From Rotaria socialis (Eukaryota; Rotifera; Eurotatoria; Philodinida; Philodinidae), in the NCBI GenBank assembly GCA_905331475.1, contig CAJNYU010001258.1:7343-71342 (forward strand): DNA of 64,000 bases, read 5' to 3'. The translations under genes were made by a program, and so were the position numbers. A model generated the notes under the pieces. The model made no database searches, had not been told where the DNA came from, and worked only from the letters and a program-made list of their open reading frames with translations. Shown in pieces: positions 37,188-49,128 of this stretch; position 1 is the first letter of the stretch; every line of letters begins with the position of its first letter.

Positions 37188-38408
37188 ATGACTAATTATG
37201 TACGTAATCATTCGTTATCTAATGATGAAATACAACGTTATTCACGTCAATTAATAATTTCTGAATTTGGTGTCAATGCTCAAGAACGTTTAAAAAGTTC
37301 TTCAGCACTAATTATCGGCTGTGGAGGTTTAGGTTCTCCGGCTGCTCTCTATTTAGCTTCATGTGGTCTTAGTCGTCTCGGTTTAGTTGATCATGATAAT
37401 GTTGATAAATCAAATCTTCATCGACAAATAGTTCACAATGAAACAACAGTAGGTAGAACAAAAGTTGATTCAGCTCGATTAACATGTTCACAAATCAATT
37501 CATCATTAAAAATTGATACGTATAATCTATTGCTAACACATGAAAATATTATGGATATTGTTAAACAATATGATGTCATTCTTGATTGTACAGATAATGT
37601 TATAACACGTTATTTAATCAATGATGCATGTGTTCTTTGCCGAAAACCACTTGTTTCAGCAAGCGTTATTCGTTTTGAAGGACAATTAACTGTATGGAAT
37701 TATATTGAAAAAAATGGGCCATGCTATCGTTGTTTATATCCACAAGCTCCACCAGCTGAAACAGTTTCAACATGTTCTGATGTTGGCATACTTGGTCCAG
37801 TCTGTGGAACACTAGGTAGTTTACAAGCGCTTGAAGCTATTAAAATTTTGACTAAAGTTGGTGATATACTTTCAAATCGAATGCTTCTTGTCGATGGTTT
37901 ATCAATGAGTTTTCGAACAATTAAATTACGCAATCGACAATCTACATGTGCTGTTTGCGGAACAAATCCAACCATTATTGATCAACCACCTCCACCACCA
38001 TTGGGTCAATGTAGTAATGATCAACCTTGTCGAAGAAATTTATTAAATTCAAATGAACGTATGACAGCTGATGATTTAGCGAAATCTACTGCAGCATCAT
38101 TTATTATTGATGTAAGACCAGAGCAAGAACTCAATATAGCACATTTTGAAAATTCATTTCATTTACCGATGGATCGTTTATTATATAATAATAATGATGA
38201 ACAGTTACGAAATGAACTTCGAACAAATATAGAAAAACATCAACAAATTGTCATCGTTTGTCGTCGTGGTAATGATTCACAATTAGCTGTAAAACGATTA
38301 AAAGAATTATTACCTGATATCGATAATATAGATGAAAAAGTCAAGGATCTTGTAGGCGGTTTTCAGGCATGGCATACAGATATTGATTCAACATTTCCGT
38401 TATATTAA
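37188..38408 (+). CDS. MOCS3: MOCS3/UBA4: adenylyltransferase and sulfurtransferase
   Basis: Activates the C-termini of URM1 and MOCS2A by adenylation and then thiocarboxylation, supplying sulfur for tRNA wobble-uridine thiolation and molybdenum cofactor. A single exon encodes 406 aa from ATG 37188 (human 460). An ATG 42 bases upstream is in frame, but TTTCAG directly before 37188 suggests that stretch is intron. The E1-like domain has the ATP loop GCGGLGSP, the DNVDKSNLHRQ segment and DCTDN. Zinc cysteines are in CYRC and CAVC, and the E1-type Cys is in PAETVSTCSD. The rhodanese domain, from about 300, has the active loop CRRGNDSQ. The protein ends TFPLY, close to human TFPQY. An AATAAA signal is at 38420-38425. 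All the other genes in this window have introns. Confidence 0.96.
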   Translation: MTNYVRNHSLSNDEIQRYSRQLIISEFGVNAQERLKSSSALIIGCGGLGSPAALYLASCGLSRLGLVDHDNVDKSNLHRQIVHNETTVGRTKVDSARLTCSQINSSLKIDTYNLLLTHENIMDIVKQYDVILDCTDNVITRYLINDACVLCRKPLVSASVIRFEGQLTVWNYIEKNGPCYRCLYPQAPPAETVSTCSDVGILGPVCGTLGSLQALEAIKILTKVGDILSNRMLLVDGLSMSFRTIKLRNRQSTCAVCGTNPTIIDQPPPPPLGQCSNDQPCRRNLLNSNERMTADDLAKSTAASFIIDVRPEQELNIAHFENSFHLPMDRLLYNNNDEQLRNELRTNIEKHQQIVIVCRRGNDSQLAVKRLKELLPDIDNIDEKVKDLVGGFQAWHTDIDSTFPLY

Positions 38409-39920
38409 ATTAAGAAAATAATAAATTTATTTTTATTTTCTCAAGCTTTTATTTTATGTGGTCAAAGTAGCAAAAAATGAATAGAATATTTACAATTTTT
38501 ATTCGAAATATTCAATATTCTTCTAGTGATGATACTATTGATGAATAGCGAAATGAGTATTAGAAAAAGTTTCAAAAAGAAAAAAAGATACAAACAAAAT
38601 CAATGTCACCTTCCACACGTACAATGTCCGTAAATAAATTTTAACATCTTGAGAACAGATTCTATACACATATCGATCATAACGAAAAAGATGGTAATCT
38701 TGATTCCATCGATTGATAACATCCATCAACAGATGAAGCAAATATCTTGTTGAATTTATAAGGTCAACGAACAATGGATTGAGAAAGAACTTGTGTCTAT
38801 ATGAATGAATAAAAATGAAACATAGATCTGTACGTATTTTTACTCAGATAATCAAATACACTGACGTACAATAGTATTTGTCCTTTACTATAAAATAAAC
38901 ATCATTGTACGTGAAAGTGCTCTAATTTATACTATACAGGACGAATTAGATCTTTTTTTACATGAATAATTATTAATAATAATTATTTATAAATATCAAT
39001 GAATAAATAAACAATATTCGAGTATTCAAATCCAATAACGTTCTTAATTGTGTATGATTTAATATATAAACGTAAACATGAGTATATTTGAAGAATAACA
39101 ACTAAAAACGATACTCAATATCGGTAAACTAATAATAGACTGTACTGTAAATATAGTAATTATAGATGATTCAAGATTGTAACGAAAGTTTAAATGAATT
39201 TTTCAGTAGTAAAAATGTAAGAAATCAACAAAAAGTACCTTTTGAATTTTCGTTTTCAATGAATTCTATTTGTTAAGTCAGATAAAAAGAGACAAAATCA
39301 TAAAATGAGTAGCTATAATACTAAAGAGACATCTCAAATGATAAGAGCTTAACATACAAAATTTTTAGAATTATCTTTCAGAAATAATCTTACCGAATAT
39401 TTTTATTCTTTCACAACATGCAAAAGCCTAGATATTGTTAATATTTGTATGATCATATTTCCATGAATGAAGTTAACCATATACTGAGTTGTGATAATAC
39501 TTCGAGTCGGATTATATCAAAATTATTTGTAGTAGAAAATCTTATATACTAATACTGTATATAAAGAAAATTTGTACATACGTTGCACTTCTAATTATAT
39601 ACAGACATGTTGAGAAAACAGATTTCAACAAAAACAAATTATCCTATGAAAAAAGATTACATGTATTTTATTTTTTCGTAGGTTATTGCTCGTATTCATT
39701 GATATTCAAGAGTATGTCCTTGACGTGTCACCAGATGTCACTCAATGTCACTAGGAAAACAAGCATCTGATCAAAAAATTGGTGATAATTTGATTCGTTG
39801 TATATACTCTGCATTGCGTAGATGTTCATGAGAACGAGATTGTTCTGACATTTGATTCGTATCTTAGCTTTTTTTTTATCTGCTTAATTCAAACGAATTA
39901 ACCCTTCAATAAATATTCGT
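38409..39920. other. Intergenic between MOCS3 and RNF123
   Basis: About 1.5 kb of AT-rich sequence. A polyadenylation-type AATAAA follows the MOCS3 stop. Short frames only; no repeat or gene recognised. Confidence 0.45.
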
Positions 39921-42900
39921 ATGACAGCAACAAATAACGCTAATGACGTATTATTGCATATTTTTACAAATCTTTCAAAACGATCGGACAATCAAGAAAA
40001 TTTAAATGATAGGTATGATTTCATTCAACAAAATAAATAATGACCTTAAGAAAATTGTTATTTTTCTATAGAGGTACATTCCCTCAACAATTGAATGATA
40101 TTGGTGAATATCTTGATAATAAGCTTGGCGATATTGCCTCAGCTAGTCTAAAATCCACAACAGGTATAAGATATTATTTCTTTTGACAGTAAACAAACTG
40201 AGATTTATGAATCATATCTCTTAGAATATGAAGAAAATCGTATTGGACCTCCAACAGCAAGTTTAAATTTATTCGGAGCAACTGGAATCGTCCAATGTAC
40301 TCGTTTTGATGTATATTTAAATAGAATTCTGTTCTTTTTCTAATGAAATTCATTTAATGAAATAACTTTTTTTTGCAGTACACTGGTATTGGAAGTTTTA
40401 ATACAGTTCGAGCTGATGTTTGCGTTTTTCGAGGTAAATGGCAATATGAAGTATTGCTTGAAACTCGTGGTGTTATGCAATTTGGTTGGTGCACAGTAAA
40501 ATGTCATTTTTCTCAAGAAATCGGTGTCGGCGATACTTGGACATCTTTTTCTTATGATGGTGGACGTGTGAGGAAGTGGAATGTACAAAACTCAAAATAT
40601 GGTGATGTAAGAAATCATGAAAGAAAAAGATTTCATTTGTTTTTGGTTACAAATTTGATTCATTTTTTATAGTCTTGGTTAGCCGGAGACATTATTTCAT
40701 GTTTAATTGATTGCGATGAAGGAAGTATTTCGTTCAAACGGTAAATCAAATAATAAAAATATTAATCACCATGCTGAATCTTTATTTATATAGAAATGGT
40801 GTTGATTTGGGTGTAGCTTTTGAAAATATACCATATGGAAAGGGTGTGGCTTATTTTCCTGCTATATCATTATCACAAAATGAACGAGTTAAAATAAATT
40901 TTGGTGCGACACCATTTCGTCATCCAACAGTGAATTATTTGCCAATCGATGAAAAACCACAGTTATTGACTGAACAAGCCGATTTTCTATTAAATATATT
41001 TGAACAAGTGGTTTGTTTCGGAAAATATTCGAAATCGAACGGATCAAATAAAAGCACAACTTTTTTAAAAGTAATGCCTTCATATCATGATTTTTCTTTG
41101 GTTCAAAATCGAGTTCATATAAATTTTTGTCTTTTTCAGTTATCACAAAATCGTATTTTATCTGATTCAAAAAATGATGCTATTCTAATGATTATTAGTC
41201 AACAAATAATCGAACGATTATGCCCACTATTGGTTTGTATTATGTTAAATTTTCTCTGTAAATAGAATAATTATACTGAAAAAAGAAATATTCATGGATA
41301 TTTGAGTTATGAGTATAATAGAGTATTCATAAACTATATCCGTTGTTCTTCTATAGATAACATTGGCGACATCGTAAGCTTGCTTGATAGATTGAAAAAC
41401 AATTTTGTATAGAAAAATACTTGTAATCAATTTGTATTTACTCTATAGTATTAGACAGAAGTTAATTTCGTGACCATAACTTTGATTCTGTATAATAAAA
41501 TATACTCTTGCATGATAGAGAAATTCATGTGATATTAAGTTTCGATCAATGTTTTCTTAATCTTATACTTGAGAAAGAAATCGAGGTCAACCTTGACTCC
41601 ATCTCTTTTTCAAGGTCATTCGTCTTAAAAAGTTGTTAAAGACAAGTACTTTTTACAATGTTTATAGATCTTTCATCTTTAATCAACATTATTTGATTTC
41701 AGCGCTAATTTTATAATATTTTTCAGCATATAAATTTGAAAAAAACAACAACATATGCTTCACTTCTATGGATTTGCACTAATATTCTCTATGAAAGAAT
41801 AAGAATCATATAAAACTAAATACAATCGGTTACATTCTATTTTTTCTTCTTCTGTTTTTGAACAGGCATCATCTTATATTGTACAACAATGTCTTATTTC
41901 GATGTTTCTAAGAATCAATCGTGAAACTATTCATGGAGAACATGTTGAAATATCTACATGTCTAGATTATTTCTGGGCATTTCTTCAAGTAAAATCAAAA
42001 CTTTCAAAAAAGAAAATATCATAGAAAAACGTTTTTTTACTCTAGTCAAATGATTTACTTACATTATTAACTCAATTATTTCTTTCATTGAATGTTCTTT
42101 ATTTTTTTGAACCTGTTCAATTAACATTTGAGCAACAACGTCAATATTTATTTTTATTATATTCAATACTGAAACATGAAGATACACGTAAATTATCGTT
42201 GGAATCGATATTTTTCATTAAAGTCAAATTACCATTATTCATTGATATAAAACCACCTGATAGTGATATATTAAAACAGATCATACCAGATGGTTGGTCA
42301 AGAAAAAAGTTTAATTTAGTAAGTTCTATTTTTATTTTTCATATCAAACTGATATTGGAAAAATACTTTTTTAGAATGATCTCGAACGTGATTTAAGTTG
42401 TTTATCGGCATGCCGAAAATTAAAAGAAGATTTAAAATCATTAGAAACTATACAGATTGAAATTCTTAAACTTTTATTAACACCATCAGATGTTATTCAA
42501 CATCCGCCATCCTCAAAATTCTTATTTATTACGAAATTCCGTTCATTTCTTAAAGAGAATCTTGCTGATTCGCCAGTAAAATTAAAATATATCTTTTCTT
42601 AGTTTATCCAGTTGAAATTTTTTTTTTATTGTAATTTAGCTTCATAATTATCAGCCAGGCATAATTAGAAATTTTTTTCATCGTCTATTAAATGTATTAG
42701 AATTTTATTGGAATCAGTATCATGAAATCAAATCATTCGATGAAGGTCAAGAATCTTCATTATCATTTGATGCTGCTTATGTTCCAAGTCAAAAATTTAT
42801 TGATAATAATCTCGATTATTTTAATTTACAACGATTGGGTGGTGTACAAAGTCATTTAGAAAAAGAATATTCAGGTAACAAAAACAAAAGTCAAATACTT

Positions 42901-45900
42901 CTTTGAAGATTATTAATTTTAATTTTTGTTTTAATTTTCCTTTTACAGCTGATATAAAACGAGCAAGATCTGTAGGAACATCATCATTTTTATCGCGAGC
43001 TTTTTCTGATCAATCATCACTGCATGATAATATGTGTAAGATAATTAAGATAGACGAAAACGTTATATTACCGTTCTATATTTTAGCTGATTTAGTTAAT
43101 GGACGAGATCGTTACTGTCATCACTTGGGACTAAGTTTGAAATCATCTAATGCAACTGGTTCAGAAAGTTTAACAGAATTACTTGATGGACTTATACTTT
43201 TGTATCATGTTGGTGTACACAAACATTATGTTAAAGTAAATCATAACAATAATAATAATAATAATAATATAACAAAAACAAATAAATAAATCTAAAATGA
43301 GCGGAAAGAATTCTATAAGTTATGAGAAAAAAAATGATTCAAAGCAGTGTGTTTTCACTACCATTGTGCAATCACTATAGGATAGTTTCCGGACAATTGA
43401 AACCTTAATGAGACCGAAATTGAAAAGAAAACATGACGGTTTTTTGTATAATGATAGAATTTATTCTATAAAACTTTAATTTTTTTAATGAAGATTAGTT
43501 TCCTGTTAGATCTATACTGATTTTAATACTGTATTTAATTATACTATAGATATCTGATCTTTTTTTCTTCTTATCTAGGTTGCTGAAGTAATTGATAGTT
43601 TAAGAGAATACAATGAATCATTAGTTGATATTGATAATAAAATAATGAATTGTCGAGATGATGGTCATGAAATTCGTGATGAACTTTTACGATCAAAGAA
43701 AATCTTTGAACAACAAACAGAAGATTTAACACGTAAGATTGCTTGGATAACAATGCATGTTTTTTCACAGGTAAACTATTAAATTATTTTTATGTTTTTT
43801 GAAAAACAAAAATATTTTGAATATTTCTCATAGGAAAAACGACATGATATTGTTACAATACATCGTTCTGTTTATCGTACACTTCAAATAGCATCTGAAG
43901 CAGGAAATTTATTTAGTTTTATACCCGAAATCTATTTGAATGATATTTATTTAAACACATTTACTGCTCTCAATGTTTATTATCCTACAGAAGGTAAAAA
44001 CAAAATTTACAATCATTTTAATTGAAAAAAAAAAGATTATTTTTATAACATAGATTCAGGGTTAAGTCGAGATATTGCAATTGACTTTGTACAATTTATT
44101 GCTAATCATATGCAAGATACTCGAATAGTAAATTCAGGTGAAATATTTCTAGGCGTTTCTTTTTTTTTCATTGTTTTAATTTATTCGAATAGATGTTCGA
44201 GATAATATGACTCAATCATTAAGTGCATTTTGTTTTTATGCGGGTTCATTACGAGCATTGGAGGGTATGCGTGAATCTAATCGAACCATATTGATTCGAG
44301 CTTTATTGACACCATATGCCAATCGTCCATGGGCAATGACAAATTTAATATTAGTTCGATTTTGGAGAGGTTGTGGCTTTGGTTTTCGATATTCACAAGC
44401 GTATCCATCTAAATTTATACAAAGTTTAAGAAAAGATCGAATTCAAGGTAGAAGAAGATTTGAAAAATATAGTATAAAATAATCTATATTTTCTCTTACG
44501 AAGACTCATCACCATCAATGAAATATCAACAAGAGATCGGACGATATTTATTAAATAATATTGATGATGCTATTGCATTTCTCAATAGTTTATTAGGACA
44601 ATTAAATTGGGCTTTCTCAGAATTTATGGGATTATTAAAAGATGTAAATAAACGATAGTTTTCATTTTTTTTTCTTCTAATACATTCTTATGGATTTAGT
44701 TGGTACCAACAAAAGCTCGTTATATGCCAACGATTGAACATAGACAAATGAAAATATGTTCGACTTGTTTTGATGTAACTGTTAGTTTATTACGTACAAT
44801 TGAAATGAGCATCTGTGTTGCCCCAACTGTTATGCTTGATAAACACTCAACGAAATCTGAAATGCTTCTTATTCGGCTTCTTCAAGTATAAAATTAACTT
44901 TTAGTTCTGATCGAATTTTAATCATTATTATTTTGCTTTTAGTTACTTGCTCAAATTATCAATCGATTAGCAACGAAAAATTATTCTCTAGAAGATATGG
45001 AACGACTCAAAATGTACGGTAAGAAATCGAAATAATAAAAAGAAAATCTTCATTCTCGATCGTCACAAAAAATAATTAGAGTACTATGTAAAGTTAGATT
45101 TTTTATTATTAACAATGGCATTCTTCAATAATATGTCTCAATAGACTTTATTTAATTAACAGATATTACAAGTTTGTTCCGCATAGTAAAGAATAAATTT
45201 TCGCTTTTCTGTTAAATTTTTCAAAAAGAATCGTAGAATTTTTTGTTATAAGAATTTCTGATGTGCAATAGTTACTCTGTCTCGAATGTAAAAACAAACA
45301 AAAACTTATAGTTGAAAAAAATTAGAAGTCATTATGATATGAAAACTTCAATCACTGAAAACTTCTTTTCTTTTTATAACTAAATTTGTTTGTTGCCGAA
45401 AACTTGATGCATCTTCTTGTAAAGCGTAAATTATTTTTGATGAAAGTTGCCTTTTCATTCATGTATTTTTCTCTACCACAAAGAATACAAACATTTTTTT
45501 ATTTGATAAGAAATAATATAACTATTCGTAATTTTCTAAAATAAAGTATATATTTCGGCAAGTTTTTCTTTTCGATTTCATCATGTTTTTCATTTTAAAA
45601 AAATCATATGTTATTCGAATTCGCTTTTAGGCTACGTTCGTTATGGCCTTTTTGGATTTCGCTATAGTAAAATATCAGATCTGCTTGTGAAGCTTACAAA
45701 AACGTTACCTTGATTAATATTTGTCGTCAGAGCTCATAGTATTCCTTCGAGCAGACTTGACCATACTAAAAATGTACTGAAAGAAATAATGTAATTCCAC
45801 AGATATATACAGTATTTATCTATGTTAATCTTACTAAAATTATGGATGTACCATTTTAGCAACAAAAATAAAACAGCCCACTAATCCATAGAATATTTTA

Positions 45901-46951
45901 CAATCTTCAACGAAAAGAAACTATTTTTTTTGCTGTTGAGACAATGAACTTTCAAAATAGAACCAACAGTTACGAACAAGTTGTAGATATACAGCCTATT
46001 TAAAAATGAACTATCTCGTAAAACTAAACATAATTCGAATGTAAACATCTATAGAAACAGACGATATGCCGTCTCACGACAGATACCATAGGAGCTCGTT
46101 AGAATGATATCAGCTTAGACAATATCTTCTTTATAGGGAACTTTCCTAACGTAAAACACAAATTTGTTGTCTCATGATGCGAATAAATTCGTCAGTTTTT
46201 GTTACCCTATTCTAACATATTTCATCATTAAAATTCTTCTTCAGAATTTATAATAAAAATTTATTTCATCTTAGCACTAGACAATATTCAACCATATCCA
46301 ATATTCTCATCAGTATGCGGCATATTGGTACATTTAATTAATCGAACAAGCACTGAGACGTATAAAATTGATTCATACAAAAACAAAACATGTAGAAAAC
46401 TGACTTTTCTTTAATTTGAAATAGGTCACTACGTGTTTGTCGTGCTATTTATAATGAAGCTGATCTTGATTTATCTTGTTTACGTCGTCTTATATATGGC
46501 TTGGATAGTGATGTATCGAATTCAAAATCATCCTCAGCACATTTTACTCTTGTGTCTCAACCAGAAATAAATCGATCAGAAGCTCATGATCTTGATGAAT
46601 TGTATCGTAAATTAAATGATACATACGAAATATTTGCTAAAACAATGAAAAAATCTGATGATAATGATGATTCAATATGTATAATTTGTTATTCACATCA
46701 AATACAAGGAGAGTTTCGTCCTTGCAGACATCAAGCTTGTTTGTAAGTTATTCTCTTTATATATTAAAATTTATTGATTAAAGCGTTTTTTTTTGTTTTT
46801 TAATATTTATAGATCATGCATTAGTATGCATTTTATGACAAACAAAGACTGTTTTTTTTGTAAAACTCACGTTGGTGAAGTTGTTGATTTAATAACGGGC
46901 CATGTAATTGACAGTATCAAACCAAATGAAAATAATACAAAAGACAAATAA
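39921..46951 (+). CDS. RNF123: RNF123/KPC1-like E3 ubiquitin ligase, 22 exons
   Basis: Catalytic subunit of the KPC ubiquitin ligase, known in mammals for p27Kip1 turnover and p105 NF-kB processing. Exons: 39921-40012, 40072-40163, 40225-40310, 40379-40606, 40673-40740, 40794-41007, 41140-41232, 41866-41988, 42046-42318, 42375-42575, 42640-42874, 42949-43235, 43579-43770, 43834-43993, 44054-44137, 44193-44447, 44504-44643, 44700-44885, 44943-45018, 46275-46359, 46425-46742, 46813-46951. All phases close, giving 1208 aa (human 1314). The SPRY domain, at about 90-250, has FRGKWQYEVLLETRGVMQFGW and VAYFPAISLS. The long middle is helical with few landmarks. A C3HC4 RING is at about 1135-1180 (CIIC, CRHQAC, CFFC). 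The 1.26 kb intron 45019-46274 is the longest. Confidence 0.94.
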
Positions 46952-47072
46952 TGATTTTTCTTTTTAAATTTGTGATCTTGTGTTTTGTCTTCTTCTTTCT
47001 TTTCATTGAACAGTAGGATGAATATCTATATATTTTCCTATGCCAGACTACAGACATATATATATATATACA

Positions 47073-47104
<32 letters not shown>

Positions 47105-47403
47105 AGAAAGTTTATTGGTAATTTTCCTTTTATTTCTCTTGATCATTTACAATCAATCAGTTTTCTCCTGTTTTCCTTTTTGACATTTGAACATTTTACC
47201 AGAAACGTTATGCATATGTAAGCAGACAGTTTGTTAATTTAAACATCAATACTTATCTTTCCTTTCTATTTCTCTTGGCTTCCGTCCTTCTTTTTTTGTT
47301 TTTTCAATATATTTAAAAGCGAACAGTATGAATTGTAATATGTCTTGTTTTAGTTATAAAAAGCAGCAGAAGTTTTATTACTTATATTTGATAAACAAAG
47401 AAG
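46952..47403. other. Gap between RNF123 and GMPPB
   Basis: 452 bp between tandem genes. It contains a (CATA)n microsatellite at about 47069-47104. It should hold the RNF123 3' end and the GMPPB promoter; no specific element is recognised. Confidence 0.4.
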
Positions 47404-49128
47404 ATGAAAGCACTTATTCTCGTCGGTGGTTATGGCACACGTTTACGTCCATTGACTCTTACAAAACCAAAACCATTGGTTGAATTTTGTAATAAGCCAA
47501 TGGTTCTCCATCAAATCGAAGCATTAGCTCAAGTATGCTTTTGTATTTACTAGTTAATGAAATGAGTCAGTTTTGTTTGAAAATTAATTAGGTTGGTGTC
47601 ACACATGTAATATTAGCTGTTAGTTATTTATCGGATATGCTTCAACGAGAAATGGAAGTAGAAGCTAAACGATTAAATATAAAAATAACAATCTCGCAAG
47701 AAACTGAACCTTTAGGAACAGGTTTGCACTTGGTCATTTTTGTTTTGATTGTGACTGATGTTTTAAACTTTTTCTTTAGCTGGCCCATTGGCATTAGCAC
47801 GGGAACTTCTTGACTCAGACAATGGTCCATTTTTTGTTCTGAATTCTGATGTCATATGTGAATTTCCATTCAATGACATGATCAAATTTCATAAAGAACA
47901 TGCTTGTGAAGGCACTATTGTTGTATGTACGCCAAATAAATAAATTAATCAAACTTATTTATATAAAGAAAATTCAAAAAATGAGCAGAAAGTATCTGTT
48001 TAAGGTTACAAAAGTCGACGAACCATCTAAATATGGTGTTGTTGTCTATGAAAAAAATACTGGCAAAATTGATCGATTCGTTGAGAAACCACGTGAATAT
48101 GTTTCGAATAAAATCAATGCTGGCCTTTACATCTTCAACTCTGCTATACTTAATAGAATCGAAGTAAATTGTAGAAATCTTTTAGAAATTTAATTTTTAA
48201 AATTATTTTGCTCTGTTTTTTATTTAGCTACGACCAACATCGATTGAAAAAGAAATATTTCCTGCAATGGCTGCTGATAAACAATTATACGCATTTGAAC
48301 TTCAAGGTTAAAATTTTAAAAGAATTTTAGGAATCATAGAAACAAATAAACAGTCTCGAAATATTCAGAGTATAACCTTAATTGACTGAAAGAAAATGAT
48401 TTTTATAAAATTTAAATTAATTTTTTTCCAATCATAATTCAGAACAGAAATTCGTAGAATATATCAAATACTTGTTATTGAATTCCTAACACCATAATTT
48501 AAGTTATTTACATCAACTACAATTATATTAAAATTTTGTCAAAATCTACAATAAATTTTTACAGGGTTTTGGATGGATGTTGGTCAGCCGAAAGACTATC
48601 TAACTGGAATGAGTATGTACCTGAATTATGTTCGACATTCGAGTTCAGATAGATTATCACGTGAGAATGGTATAGTTGGAAATGTATTGGTGGTAAGATA
48701 TTCTCTAGTCTTATTTACATTTCAAACTATTAAAACAATTATCTTGTTTAAATAGGATCCAACAGCTAAAATTGGTGAACGATGTCGTATAGGCCCTAAT
48801 GTTGTCATTGGTCCACGAGTTATCATACAAGATGGAGTATGTTTAAAAAATTGTACAATCCTCGGTGATTCTCTAATCAAAAGTCATTCATGGATTGCCA
48901 ATTGTATTATTGGTTGGCGATGTAATATTGGCCAATGGGTAACTAGTATATTATAGTGTTATTTTTTCTCAAATTAGATTTGAATGGTTGTTTCAGGTTC
49001 GTATGGAAAATACGAGTGTACTTGGACTTGATGTATCAGTACAAGATGAATTGTTTGTAAATGGAGGTATTATATTACCGCACAAAGCCATTAGTGAAAG
49101 CATTTCAGAACCGAAAATTCTTATTTGA
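47404..49128 (+). CDS. GMPPB: Mannose-1-phosphate guanylyltransferase beta
   Basis: Makes GDP-mannose from mannose-1-phosphate and GTP for N-glycans, O-mannose and GPI anchors, in the cytosol. Exons: 47404-47532, 47592-47721, 47780-47922, 48005-48163, 48228-48306, 48565-48692, 48756-48938, 48997-49128. Phases close and give exactly 360 aa, the human GMPPB length. The nucleotidyltransferase domain starts [18 protein letters not shown], with KPKPLVEF, the metal-site Asp in LNSDV, VEKP and [20 protein letters not shown] follows. From about 255 the C-terminal left-handed beta-helix shows hexapeptide repeats ([14 protein letters not shown]). AATAAA lies at 49257-49262. No lesion is visible. Confidence 0.97.
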
